Positions 17,842 to 25,563 of a stretch of DNA of 47,606 bases are shown piece after piece. This DNA comes from a virus. A model generated the notes under the pieces. That model was not told the origin of the DNA. It worked only from the letters and a program-made list of their open reading frames with translations, and ran no database searches. Made by a program: the position numbers and the translations under genes. How positions within the stretch are numbered: position 1 is the first letter of the stretch; each line of letters starts with the position of its first letter. The DNA is taken from the IMG/VR virus record IMGVR_UViG_3300042731_005702, positions 1 through 47,606 of that record. One strand, written 5' to 3'.

Positions 17842-17877
17842 TGATTGAGTGACTCTCAAACGAGAGTCACTTGATGA
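17842..17877 (+). ncRNA. Leader stem-loop A, covarying pair
   Basis: The stem AGTGACTCTC / GAGAGTCACT (10 bp, loop AAAC) lies between TGATTG and TGATGAG. The same flanks surround a different stem sequence at 18465-18503. It lies between two genes, about 35 nt before the next start. Confidence 0.65.
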
Positions 17878-17906
17878 GAATTAACACAAACCGAGGAGGC
17901 AGGACA

Positions 17907-18461
17907 ATGAACAAAATTAAATGTAACATTGAGCAGTCGGACACCGATAGCACAAACGACGTGAGAATTGCATTTAACCCAAAAACGTTGGAGGCGTATA
18001 CAATACTCGATATCACTATTTGCCCCTTAGACGTATGGCATAAACGCAGTATTTGGATACTAAGATACTCACCCTACACAGTAGCCACTACGGTTGAGGA
18101 CTGGTTATCTGTAAATACAGAAAAATTAATTGAGATAGCATCGAATTATAGGGGGAGTAAATGGGACGGGTCAAATCACGTTGGGGAATGGGATGATTGG
18201 GACAAGGTAATGGTATTAGCAGAACGTCTGCAAAGAAATTTTGAATCTGATGTTACATACATCAGAACTTATACTGCAATGGCGGATTGGGTTGCAGGCG
18301 ACAATGATTTGAATAAGTGGTTGGAAATGGAGGACCGGGAAAAGGCTCTAGATGACATAATCGAAACAGCGCTAGGGGATGATATTTATTTAGAGCGGGG
18401 GGATGTGGATGCATATCTAGACCACGTTCTAGAGAAACGTCAGGATGAGGACTCAGATTAA
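17907..18461 (+). CDS. Uncharacterised acidic protein
   Basis: The start is ATG 17907, with GAGGAGG at 17893; an upstream in-frame TTG at 17871 falls in the leader hairpin and is unlikely. The 184-residue product is acidic and Trp-rich, with a beta-rich N-terminal half and a helical, acidic C-terminal half (ends K-R-Q-D-E-D-S-D). No motif recognised. It is the second gene of the operon and has the covarying stem-loop in its leader. Confidence 0.75.
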   Translation: MNKIKCNIEQSDTDSTNDVRIAFNPKTLEAYTILDITICPLDVWHKRSIWILRYSPYTVATTVEDWLSVNTEKLIEIASNYRGSKWDGSNHVGEWDDWDKVMVLAERLQRNFESDVTYIRTYTAMADWVAGDNDLNKWLEMEDREKALDDIIETALGDDIYLERGDVDAYLDHVLEKRQDEDSD

Positions 18462-18464
18462 TTC

Positions 18465-18503
18465 TGATTGAGTAGCACTTAAAAACAAGTGCTACTTGAT
18501 GAG
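18465..18503 (+). ncRNA. Leader stem-loop B, covarying pair
   Basis: The stem AGTAGCACTT / AAGTGCTACT (10 bp, loop AAAAAC) lies between TGATTG and TGATGAG, the same flanks as at 17842. Seven inner base pairs differ from copy A and each change is compensated. It lies before the next gene, whose ribosome site is GAGGAGAC. Confidence 0.65.
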
Positions 18504-18532
18504 AGTTAACCAAAAACTGAGGAGACAAAAAA

Positions 18533-18832
18533 ATGAGCAAAATTAGAGTAAAAGTTAGTGATCTTACGAAAACTGAAACCGGTGTAGAAAATGGTATAGA
18601 CGCTATCTTTGAGTTTGAAGGCTATGGATTAAGCATAGTCGGTGAAGTAACGCTAATAAAAAATAAGCTAGGATACTGGTCAGCTTGGGGAGATCCCGAT
18701 CATTGGGTTAGTGGGGAAGCACTTAACCAATTAATGATCTTGCCCGATAAAAAATTCACAGAAGTACTGAATGCAATTGAAGCAGCGGCAGCCGAAGCAA
18801 TCGAAAAAATAGCCGACGAGTTAGGGTATTAA
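18533..18832 (+). CDS. Small uncharacterised protein
   Basis: A 99-residue protein with ribosome site TGAGGAGAC 9 nt before ATG. The first ~65 residues are beta-rich and include W-S-A-W-G-D-P-D-H-W; the last ~35 form an Ala/Glu-rich helix. It sits between the covarying hairpin and the MoxR gene (1 nt gap), so it is very likely co-translated with MoxR. No family recognised. Confidence 0.72.
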   Translation: MSKIRVKVSDLTKTETGVENGIDAIFEFEGYGLSIVGEVTLIKNKLGYWSAWGDPDHWVSGEALNQLMILPDKKFTEVLNAIEAAAAEAIEKIADELGY

Positions 18833-18833
18833 A

Positions 18834-19988
18834 ATGCCTAAAAAGAAAAAAGCAAAAGTTGATATAAAAACCAAGTTACAAACGCTCAGAAATGAGTTAA
18901 AGGCAAATTTTATCGAAAGGGGCGAGGAAATAGACGGAATACTAATAGCCCTGCTAGCCCAGGAACATGTGTTGTTCCTCGGCCCCCCGGGGGTCGCTAA
19001 AACTCTACTCACCAGCACTATTGCAGGTGCCATTGAACTTTCAGAATACTTTGAATGGCTCATGTCAAAATTTTCTGTCCCAGAGGAGTTGTTTGGCAGT
19101 TTTTCTCTTAAATCTTTAAAGGAAGATAGACACGAGCGAATACTTGACGGAAAACTACCCGAGGCGAGTATTGCTTTCCTTGACGAGATATTCAAGGCCA
19201 ATAGTTCAATCCTCAATTCCCTTCTCACATTAATTAATGAGCGGAAATTTTACAATGGTGGGTCGGCAGTTGATTGCCCCCTTGAAACAATGGTGGGGGC
19301 TAGTAACGAATTACCAGAATCAAAAGAACTGGATGCACTTTACGACAGATTTCTTTTGCGTTATTGGGTGGGTTATATCCAGGACATGGGAAAGTTTAAA
19401 GACTTGCTCATGTCTAGCCCCCCATCGGTTACTACCTCGATCACACTAGATGAGCTGCATGAAATGCAGGAAGGGGCATGTAACGTTGATATCTCAGAAA
19501 AAACAATAGACCTTATAATTCAACTTAAACTTTCTTTGGAGAGGGAAGGTTTTACTAGTAGTGACCGCAGGTGGAAAAAGGCTCTAGATATCATTGCAGC
19601 GCACGCGTATCTCAACGGGCGGGTTGAAGCAATTGAAGACGACTTACTAGTGTTGCAGCACGTTTTGTGGGATGACCCAAAAGATAAGTCAACATTGAGT
19701 TGGTTGATTTCTAAAATATGCACACCCGCTATTTATGCCGCTCAAGAAATATTAGCCTCCGTAAAGGAAGCATACCTCAAAATTAATTTCTTGAGGGAAG
19801 TTCCTGACAGTGAGGTTTCAGGGGCGTTGAATGAAGCTATTCAACTGAATAGCCAAATCAAAAAAGCCATTACTAAAATCAAACGGGTGGCTAATGGGAA
19901 CATGAATAATGTCCAAGATTCAATGGATGAACTAGTTGACATGCAGGAAAAAGTCTCTAAATATGCCATGAAACTGTCAGGATTATAA
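18834..19988 (+). CDS. MoxR-family AAA+ ATPase (RavA-like)
   Basis: A 384-residue AAA+ protein with a basic start (M-P-K-K-K-K-A), Walker A G-P-P-G-V-A-K-T (50-57), Walker B A-F-L-D-E-I-F (~114-120), a sensor-1-like region after 'MVGASNELPES', and a helical lid. MoxR proteins act as chaperone-like motors that load metals or remodel partners together with VWA-domain proteins. A VWA gene follows two genes later, so a RavA-ViaA-like pair is likely. The target in a phage is unknown. The start lies 1 nt after the previous stop. Confidence 0.9.
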   Translation: MPKKKKAKVDIKTKLQTLRNELKANFIERGEEIDGILIALLAQEHVLFLGPPGVAKTLLTSTIAGAIELSEYFEWLMSKFSVPEELFGSFSLKSLKEDRHERILDGKLPEASIAFLDEIFKANSSILNSLLTLINERKFYNGGSAVDCPLETMVGASNELPESKELDALYDRFLLRYWVGYIQDMGKFKDLLMSSPPSVTTSITLDELHEMQEGACNVDISEKTIDLIIQLKLSLEREGFTSSDRRWKKALDIIAAHAYLNGRVEAIEDDLLVLQHVLWDDPKDKSTLSWLISKICTPAIYAAQEILASVKEAYLKINFLREVPDSEVSGALNEAIQLNSQIKKAITKIKRVANGNMNNVQDSMDELVDMQEKVSKYAMKLSGL

Positions 19989-19991
19989 TTC

Positions 19992-20001
19992 TGAACGTTT
20001 A
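19992..20001 (+). promoter_or_regulatory. Dispersed motif copy, TGAACGTTTA
   Basis: Followed by GAAACG, just after the MoxR stop and 28 nt upstream of the next start. Confidence 0.6.
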
Positions 20002-20019
20002 GAAACGATAAGGAGCAGT

Positions 20020-21018
20020 ATGATGAAAAGACAACGAAATCAAAAAACTCGGCAACGGGTTAAGCAGGCATTATCACGTGGAAAAGACCACTTAGGCACA
20101 ATTGTGATGTGGTCAATTGAAGGGGTTGAAGTGGAGAGGGCAGAGCTGGAAAGCCTATATGGGCAGTATGGGCTGGGGGCCGACTACCTACCACCTGAGA
20201 TCAAGCCTGTGGCTGCTTTCAGAAAAGCTATTAAAAAGGCATCTAGTGGAAGCCCAGACCACTTGTTCCGCAGTATATCTAAATCAGGTAATGAAATAAT
20301 AATAGGTATCGTGCGGGAAGACGTGGATCGTCACCACAAAGATTTAGGTTATGACGTTGAGTGTAAAGTAACTTTACATGCAAAGGACCCTGACAATGCC
20401 TATGTGGACGTCACACCACGAACCCACAATCAAGGGAGGGTTGTAGCGGCTGAATTTAGAACGCTAAGAAACAGCTATACGTCACGCGATATCTACAGTA
20501 TGCTACGGATAAATGTAACTGAGAAAATGTTTGGCATCCCCCTCCGGGATACAGGTGGGGTCTATTTCGTATCGCCAGAATTCAGTAGTGACCTCAAAAA
20601 ACATAAAGACGTTATTCGGGAGCTGGGGACGTCGGAATTAATTTTGCTGCAAGTGAATAACGACCCTGGTAGCAGGGAGGATATGAGCAAGCAGGCAAAG
20701 AAAAGCCTGGAGGCTGAGCTACAGGATATCGCAGAGGAGCTTGAAACGTTCAAAGCAGAGAAAAAAGATGTGTCAGGGTCGATGGTCGAACTACGGTTAG
20801 ATAGGTTCAAGGAGATTCAGGAAAAAGCGGATATGTACGCAGGGATTCTTGATCTTAAATCGACTGAGATTAAACAGAGTCTTAGAGATGCAAAAAGTAT
20901 CTTACAAAAGCTATTTGAAGATACCGAGCAGCGGTATGAGGAGCAAGCCATAGAAGAGCTAGAGAATAAAAAACGCTCTGCTAGAAGAGTAGCAAAACGC
21001 ATTAGGAAAACGGTTTAG
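20020..21018 (+). CDS. Uncharacterised protein between MoxR and VWA
   Basis: A 332-residue protein with AAGGAG before the ATG; a second ATG directly follows. Residues ~20-200 look globular, mixed alpha/beta, with a central segment G-I-V-R-E-D-V-D-R-H-H-K. Residues ~225-330 are charged and helical with likely coiled coil, ending in a basic tail (R-R-V-A-K-R-I-R-K). Its fixed place between MoxR and VWA genes suggests it is the third part of the same complex, perhaps an adaptor. That role is inferred from order only. Confidence 0.75.
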   Translation: MMKRQRNQKTRQRVKQALSRGKDHLGTIVMWSIEGVEVERAELESLYGQYGLGADYLPPEIKPVAAFRKAIKKASSGSPDHLFRSISKSGNEIIIGIVREDVDRHHKDLGYDVECKVTLHAKDPDNAYVDVTPRTHNQGRVVAAEFRTLRNSYTSRDIYSMLRINVTEKMFGIPLRDTGGVYFVSPEFSSDLKKHKDVIRELGTSELILLQVNNDPGSREDMSKQAKKSLEAELQDIAEELETFKAEKKDVSGSMVELRLDRFKEIQEKADMYAGILDLKSTEIKQSLRDAKSILQKLFEDTEQRYEEQAIEELENKKRSARRVAKRIRKTV

Positions 21019-21028
21019 GAGTAGAACA

Positions 21029-22477
21029 ATGAACCCCATGGATAAACAATTGGCATACGATGTCACAAGGTGGCAAAGGTTTCTGTACGAGGATGAAAAA
21101 TTCCACAACAAGAATCTTCAAGATACTGAGCTAGCGGGAATTCAAAACGTAAGTGGTGACTATGGGGTATTTCAAAAAGAGGTATTCGCCCGCCTCTATT
21201 CTAACGATGACCTACCTAAAGTAGAGTCCCCCGTTGACTGGGCAGAAAAACTCCATAACCAATTAGATGAATCAAGAGAATTCGCCTCAATCAGCTCCAG
21301 ATGTAAAGGGGATGAATTGTGGTCAGGGATTGCCTGCTCAACGTTATCAAAATCGTTATCCGCTACAATGCAGGATAGCAACGCCAAAGCAATAGAAAAC
21401 GCCAAGAGGGACGTTGAGGAAGCACAGAATATTGTGGATGGACTAGAGGAACTAAAAGCACGCGGTGCAAACGTGGGTAGGAGGTTAGAAAAGGCAAATG
21501 CGAAGCTAGTTAGGGCGAAAGAAAACTTGAATAGACTGGATAGTAAAATGAACGTTCCAGCTATCCAGAGAGCCATTAGAAAAGCCTGTGACACAATAAA
21601 TGTAGAGCTGAACGAAACGGAACGATTGATTGACTCTATGGTATATGATTCAAGCGAGGGTAGTAGCGTGGCAGGTAGTAGCGGAAACGTAAAAAGAAAA
21701 AGAGAATTGGCCAGTAAACTACAAGCTAACCCAAAGCTGAGGGAGGTTGCAAAACTGGCTGGTAGACTTCGCAGAATAGCGGCCAAAAAACAACGCTCAA
21801 AAACAGAAAACACATGCAATGAAATAAGTGATATTCAGCAGGGGGACTCAATTGACAGGTTACTACCAAGTGAGTTAATCGGCTTAGTAGAGCCATTATA
21901 CGAAATCATGTTCTACCGCAATTTACTTGAAAAGCAATTACTGCAATATGAATTAAAGGGAAAAGAGATTGAAGGAAAAGGACCGATCATTATCTGTATT
22001 GATGAATCAGTTTCCATGAGGGGTCAAAGGGACGTGTGGAGTAAAGCGGTAGCGTTAGCACTTTTAGAAATTGCCAGGAAACAAAAAAGAGCATTTTCTA
22101 CCGTTCACTTTTCCTCCTCAGTAGATAAAATACACGTGGTAGGAGTAAAAGATGAAGTCACCCCTGACACCATTGATAAGATAGTAAATAACTTCGCAGG
22201 AGGGGGGACAAGTTACGAAGCACCATTGGGGCAGGTAATGAAAATGGTTCCAAAGAAAAAGGCAGACGTTATTTTTATAACTGATGGGGCTTGTGAGGTG
22301 AGTAACGAGTTTCTGGATAGGTGGAACGCTGCAAAGAAGGAATTGGAGTTCAGCTTATATTCAATAGCAATCAGTTGCTTGAACACGGCTACTTTAAACA
22401 CATTGAGTGATCAAGTATTTAATCTAGACGACATGCTTCAAAGCGAGGAAATGGAAGACTCGCTATTTTCAATTTAA
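21029..22477 (+). CDS. VWA-domain protein (ViaA/CoxE-like)
   Basis: A 482-residue protein. Residues ~1-310 are helical, with a coiled coil at ~115-175. The C-terminal VWA domain keeps a full MIDAS metal site: C-I-D-E-S-V-S-M (D-x-S-x-S from Asp325), Thr in G-G-G-T-S-Y-E (~395) and Asp in F-I-T-D-G-A (~418). Proteins of this plan work with MoxR AAA+ ATPases. It starts 10 nt after the preceding gene with TAGGAG as ribosome site. A partner of the ATPase at 18834 is the likely role; the substrate is unknown. Confidence 0.88.
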   Translation: MNPMDKQLAYDVTRWQRFLYEDEKFHNKNLQDTELAGIQNVSGDYGVFQKEVFARLYSNDDLPKVESPVDWAEKLHNQLDESREFASISSRCKGDELWSGIACSTLSKSLSATMQDSNAKAIENAKRDVEEAQNIVDGLEELKARGANVGRRLEKANAKLVRAKENLNRLDSKMNVPAIQRAIRKACDTINVELNETERLIDSMVYDSSEGSSVAGSSGNVKRKRELASKLQANPKLREVAKLAGRLRRIAAKKQRSKTENTCNEISDIQQGDSIDRLLPSELIGLVEPLYEIMFYRNLLEKQLLQYELKGKEIEGKGPIIICIDESVSMRGQRDVWSKAVALALLEIARKQKRAFSTVHFSSSVDKIHVVGVKDEVTPDTIDKIVNNFAGGGTSYEAPLGQVMKMVPKKKADVIFITDGACEVSNEFLDRWNAAKKELEFSLYSIAISCLNTATLNTLSDQVFNLDDMLQSEEMEDSLFSI

Positions 22478-22497
22478 CAAATCTGAGGAGACAAAAA

Positions 22498-22782
22498 ATG
22501 AAAGCTGACACCGCGCAGGAAATCGCAACCTGGGGTAATAATTATCCACCTAGTGATTTTAAGTGGTGCTATGAGACATTGTTCCGAACAAAAAACGGCA
22601 ATTGGTTTTTGTGGGGAGAGGGGGGTGCAATGAGCAAGTATAGCCGACCATGTGGAAACGGCACAGCAGGAGGAAGGGAAATAATTCCACTAACTAATAG
22701 TGAAGCATTTGATTGGCTAGCTAGTACCGATAACATTGATGTGGCAGAGGAATACTTCCCTGGGGAGATCGAGGACGCCTAG
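22498..22782 (+). CDS. Small conserved-looking phage protein
   Basis: A 94-residue protein with ribosome site TGAGGAGAC 7 nt before ATG, the same leader style as the other genes of this operon. The core 'LFRTKNGNWFLWGEGGA' followed by S-K-Y and a later P-L-T-x-x-E-A-F-x-W-L resembles small uncharacterised proteins I have seen in phages and plasmids; the memory is not precise enough to name a family. It is the last gene of the operon; terminators follow. Confidence 0.72.
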   Translation: MKADTAQEIATWGNNYPPSDFKWCYETLFRTKNGNWFLWGEGGAMSKYSRPCGNGTAGGREIIPLTNSEAFDWLASTDNIDVAEEYFPGEIEDA

Positions 22783-22910
22783 ATTTCTAATTGACAGATA
22801 AAGAATGTTGCTGGGTAAAACCCCTTTTCGAGAATGATCTTGAAGATGGGTTTTATTTCGGATATACTTAATCTATTGTCCCAAACAGTTCTTGTTGTGT
22901 CTAACCAATG

Positions 22911-22952
22911 CCCCTTGATGGAAATGGTTTCATCAAGGGGTTAGTTTTTTTG
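22911..22952 (+). terminator. Intrinsic terminator
   Basis: Stem CCCCTTGATG / CATCAAGGGG (10 bp, 10-nt loop) followed by TTAG and seven T. It ends the MoxR operon. Confidence 0.9.
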
Positions 22953-23025
22953 TTGAATAACGTAACAGCTTGTTATACACTTTAAACGTCTGGATTCTAA
23001 AGTGCTGGATGATTCGCATGTGATG

Positions 23026-23068
23026 GCCCCTTTACGTCAATTGTGTCGTAAAGGGGCTCCCTCTTTTT
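23026..23068 (+). terminator. Intrinsic terminator, possibly bidirectional
   Basis: Stem GCCCCTTTACG / CGTAAAGGGGC (11 bp, 10-nt loop) followed by TCCCTCTTTTT. It stands between convergent genes, so it may also stop the minus-strand gene, although no T-run lies on that side. Confidence 0.85.
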
Positions 23069-23092
23069 ATTTGGTTTTATGGGCCCCTTCCT

Positions 23093-23341
23093 TTAATGAC
23101 CAGTTTTTGAACGTTCATAATTGATTAAACAGAAGTTGTTCATTTCCTCCACCTCACCTGACTCCACTGCTTTTTTGTATTCATTTACCAAGTAAAACTC
23201 GATGGCTTTCGTTAACCAGAGGGCTAGGTCCATACAGAACATGTTGTCAACAAATATCACGTTGTGTTTTTCTACGTAGTACCTGATCTCATCAACTAAC
23301 AACTGCTCTATCTCACGCATAGCATCAAGCTCTCTCAACAT
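23093..23341 (-). CDS. Small minus-strand protein, unknown
   Basis: An 82-residue protein, the only convincing minus-strand gene here. The ATG at 23341 is preceded by AAGGAG at 8-nt spacing and by an extended -10 promoter about 55 nt further up. The product is helical and acidic (E-I-E-Q-L-L-V-D-E-I-R-Y-Y), with two hydrophobic helices but no clear membrane span. Its last codons read through a dispersed motif copy (Y-E-R-S-K). Being alone and divergent from the next gene, it could be an early regulator; there is no sequence proof. Confidence 0.72.
   Translation of the reverse strand: MLRELDAMREIEQLLVDEIRYYVEKHNVIFVDNMFCMDLALWLTKAIEFYLVNEYKKAVESGEVEEMNNFCLINYERSKTGH
23108..23117 (-). promoter_or_regulatory. 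Dispersed motif copy inside minus-strand gene end
   Basis: TGAACGTTCA with AAAAACTGG following on the minus strand, so it is oriented with the minus-strand gene. It overlaps that gene's last codons. Confidence 0.55.
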
Positions 23342-23402
23342 AGAGTTGCTCCTTATCGGTACTAATTTTGTTAATTGGCACTAACTAGAGGCTCTCAGAG
23401 GC

Positions 23403-23411
23403 ATTATATCA
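23403..23411 (-). promoter_or_regulatory. Extended -10 promoter, minus strand
   Basis: On the minus strand TGATATAAT matches TGnTATAAT. The -35 is weak. It would start a transcript near 23396 with a leader of about 55 nt to the minus-strand ATG. Confidence 0.55.
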
Positions 23412-23477
23412 CGATTGGCAGTTGAGATAGGGGAAAGAATCATGTATAACGTGACACCCCCTTAAATCCGCGTAAAA

Positions 23478-23503
23478 GGGGGCAGGGGTCACAGCCTGCC
23501 CCC
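23478..23503. other. GC-rich hairpin
   Basis: GGGGGCAGG / CCTGCCCCC, 9 bp with an 8-nt loop. On the minus strand the stem is followed by TTTT, so a weak minus-strand terminator is possible. The upstream CCCCCTT (23457) can instead pair with AAGGGGG, giving an alternative fold. Confidence 0.5.
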
Positions 23504-23588
23504 CAATACATGTCACGCGATACAGGGGAAGAGTAGAGGTTATAATAGTTTGATGTTTAAAAAAGTGAAAATAATGCGGTAAAGAAGC

Positions 23589-23632
23589 AAGTCCCATTCA
23601 CATGTTTTTTTGCGATTCTGTGAATGGGACTT
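23589..23632. repeat. 14-bp perfect inverted repeat before 340-aa gene
   Basis: AAGTCCCATTCACA (23589-23602) and TGTGAATGGGACTT (23619-23632) with a 16-nt T-rich loop. It covers the upstream in-frame ATG at 23624 and ends 9 nt before ATG 23642. It could be an operator or an autoregulatory mRNA hairpin. Confidence 0.65.
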
Positions 23633-23641
23633 AGACAAAAA

Positions 23642-24664
23642 ATGAACTCCTTATATATAAGCACCAAAAAACGATTTGTCACCCCTAAAATTAGACATTT
23701 CGTACCTTCTAACCCTGATTTAGATCTCTACATCCCTACAGTTTACGAACATTACAGCAGAATTACGGTAAACGTGCGGGTTAAAAAAAGTTCTCGGTAC
23801 GGGTTATCAGGATTACTACGCAGTAAATGCAGTAAGAGCTATTCTACAGAATCCAGGATGTTCTTTCCTGTGGGTCAAACGGCCAGGTTACTCGGTATTA
23901 GGTACTACATGGGTATTGTGGGGTTAGTAGTACGTCCAATTGATAGCGGGTTTGCATTTGATGCAATGGTGGCACCTGGAAAAGGGGTAAGGGATTTATT
24001 AATTGAAAAACTGAATACGTTAATTCCTGATAACCAGGGAATTGAGTCGCAGGATACGTGTGATAAGTTTGAATCCTTTATCTGGATTAACTCATCAGAT
24101 GTTCCACTAATCAAAAAAGCATTATCTCCTCACCTTGTTTCTGATCGTTCAAAAATAAGAGGTAATCAACCCAATTACAAATTTGTGATCAACTGCAAAA
24201 TAAATCTTGAGAATGACGTTTGTATACCAGGTAAGCTTGCTGCTTATCATCATGACAGCATGCCTGAGCACATTGACAAACTAGAATTGAAAGTAGGACA
24301 TAGTGGTGATTTCCAACCGATCAAAAACGTAAAGACTAAGTGCGCAGGATGGATGATTCATTTAGCAGATTCTTTGGGTCTTAAAAAACCTGATATCAAA
24401 AAGAAGTATTTCTTATATTCCAAAGAAAGGCACTGGAAAGGGGAACCAATTGATATCCGTTTTGGTAAAAACATGAAACTCGCTTGGTTCAGATTAAAAC
24501 AGGGACCTGTTTCTGTTCCTGCATTTAATGCATACTGTAAACTATGTCATGAGGATATTGATTTTAACCGTTCAAAATTGGTTTTTAGGGAACTAAATAA
24601 ACTAGGAATTGCTCACACTGCTAAAAAACGTTTTTTGACTTTCAAAGAGTCTCCTCTTTTCTAA
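23642..24664 (+). CDS. Unrecognised 340-aa protein in isolated locus
   Basis: I choose ATG 23642 because the in-frame ATG at 23624 lies inside a strong hairpin arm. The product is basic, mixed alpha/beta, with a Cys/His-containing segment near the end (Y-C-K-L-C-H-E-D-I-D-F). No membrane segment or known catalytic motif is seen. It is flanked by a palindrome upstream and by a weak terminator and 17-bp tandem repeats downstream, a setting that resembles an initiator protein with its repeats; that is speculation. It stands alone as a transcription unit. Confidence 0.75.
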   Translation: MNSLYISTKKRFVTPKIRHFVPSNPDLDLYIPTVYEHYSRITVNVRVKKSSRYGLSGLLRSKCSKSYSTESRMFFPVGQTARLLGIRYYMGIVGLVVRPIDSGFAFDAMVAPGKGVRDLLIEKLNTLIPDNQGIESQDTCDKFESFIWINSSDVPLIKKALSPHLVSDRSKIRGNQPNYKFVINCKINLENDVCIPGKLAAYHHDSMPEHIDKLELKVGHSGDFQPIKNVKTKCAGWMIHLADSLGLKKPDIKKKYFLYSKERHWKGEPIDIRFGKNMKLAWFRLKQGPVSVPAFNAYCKLCHEDIDFNRSKLVFRELNKLGIAHTAKKRFLTFKESPLF

Positions 24665-24702
24665 TTTTCCATCCTATTTTTCACATGCAGGAATTACATT
24701 AT

Positions 24703-24725
24703 ACCCTTTATTGATAAGGGTTTTA
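24703..24725 (+). terminator. Weak intrinsic terminator
   Basis: ACCCTT / AAGGGT stem (6 bp, 7-nt loop) ending in a short T-run (GGGTTTTAA), about 40 nt after the 340-aa gene. Confidence 0.4.
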
Positions 24726-24806
24726 ATGAATATCTAAATCGTATTACAATCTGTTACACATGGGTAATATTTGAGGGGGTAAAAAAAGGGGTGATCGTTA
24801 CTAAAC

Positions 24807-24849
24807 GTGATCCATATACACGTGTGATCCATATACACGTGTGATCTAT
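24807..24849. repeat. 17-bp tandem repeat, 2.5 copies
   Basis: The unit GTGATCCATATACACGT occurs at 24807-24823 and 24824-24840, and a third partial copy (GTGATCTATA) follows. GTGATC also appears at 24791. The unit holds the imperfect palindrome GTG...CAC. It is iteron-like in form. Confidence 0.75.
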
Positions 24850-25128
24850 AAGGGTAGTACGTAGTACAGGAATTTAAAAACTAAAAGGTGACACGTGTTA
24901 ACCGATTTCTTTTTTACGAAAGTAATGGAAATTGGTTTAGGGTGTCATGTTTAGAAATTTTAATATCCTGTAACAGAAATCTTTCTTTTCCTTTCTTTTT
25001 TTAGAAACCCATGTAGGTTTACTTGATCATTTATTTTCTCCTTGTTTGTTTTCTTTCTTTTCTTTAGGGGGTGGTTTAGAGTTAAGTTTAATTTTAGAAA
25101 AGGTGGGAAGTTCATTAGTTATTAAATC

Positions 25129-25138
25129 TGAACGTTAA
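25129..25138 (+). promoter_or_regulatory. Dispersed motif copy, TGAACGTTAA
   Basis: Followed by GAAACG, 54 nt before a small membrane-protein frame. Confidence 0.55.
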
Positions 25139-25182
25139 GAAACGAGAGAAGAGAAAACAAAACAAAAAGGGGGGGATAATTT

Positions 25183-25323
25183 ATGATATCAACATTATTT
25201 AACATAATCTCATCTGTTATCCAGTTTCTTGCTGGATGTTTAATTTGGGTATATGTATGGGGTTCTTCATTTCAGAATATATCTATCTCTCACTTATTCA
25301 GGTTCCCTGTAATCGGCTTTTAG
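25183..25323 (+). CDS. 46-aa single-span membrane peptide
   Basis: A short frame of 46 residues with AAGGGGGGG ending about 6 nt before ATG. Residues ~8-27 form a transmembrane helix (V-I-Q-F-L-A-G-C-L-I-W-V-Y-V-W-G). It has the same layout as the small genes downstream: motif, ribosome site, short frame. After its TAG the same frame stays open for 65 more codons, so a longer ancestral gene is possible. Function unknown. Confidence 0.5.
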   Translation: MISTLFNIISSVIQFLAGCLIWVYVWGSSFQNISISHLFRFPVIGF

Positions 25324-25360
25324 CCACTTTTTACGATATTTACCACCTTACATCTATTCA

Positions 25361-25376
25361 CCCCCTTTAAATCGCC
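25361..25376. repeat. 16-nt dispersed repeat, copy 1
   Basis: CCCCCTTTAAATCGCC. Exact copy at 25564; a related form CCCCCTTAAATCCGC lies at 23457. Confidence 0.6.
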
Positions 25377-25487
25377 TTGTAGTGGCTCACAATTAGCTTC
25401 GCCTAACAGTCAGAAGGGGGGGGATATAGGGTTAGACAGAATTTTAGAACCATGGTACAACCTGCAGGAAACGTTATTAGTTAATTC

Positions 25488-25497
25488 TGAACGTTCA
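25488..25497 (+). promoter_or_regulatory. Dispersed motif copy, TGAACGTTCA
   Basis: Perfect palindrome followed by AAAAAACAC in a region without a firm gene. Confidence 0.55.
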
Positions 25498-25563
25498 AAA
25501 AACACATCTTATCAGCAGTGATAACGAACAGCAGGGATTATGGAAAGAAGAGAGTATTATACG

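Larger units (their letters stand above)
22783..23092. other. Non-coding convergent junction
   Basis: 310 nt between convergent genes. It holds two strong hairpin terminators, annotated separately, plus a weaker inverted repeat TAAAACCC / GGGTTTTA near 22817-22855. No coding frame with a ribosome site is seen. Confidence 0.7.
23342..23641. other. Divergent intergenic region
   Basis: 300 nt between divergent genes. It contains the minus-strand promoter, a GC hairpin (23478-23503), a TATAAT at 23541 without a good -35, and a 14-bp inverted repeat at 23589-23632. No gene is seen. Confidence 0.6.
24665..25128. other. Non-coding region with tandem repeat and pyrimidine tract
   Basis: About 460 nt without a supportable gene. 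It holds a weak terminator, 2.5 copies of a 17-bp repeat, a TACGTAGTAC palindrome-like stretch near 24858 and long T/C tracts (24980-25075). It could be a replication or regulatory region. Confidence 0.55.

Noticed and set aside
21196-21819. 207-aa minus-strand frame opposite the VWA gene
   Set aside because: Phe/Ser/Leu-rich shadow of the coiled-coil coding region; the plus-strand gene has clear domains.
24807-24849. Short CRISPR array
   Set aside because: 17-bp units lie directly head to tail without spacers, and no cas gene is present.
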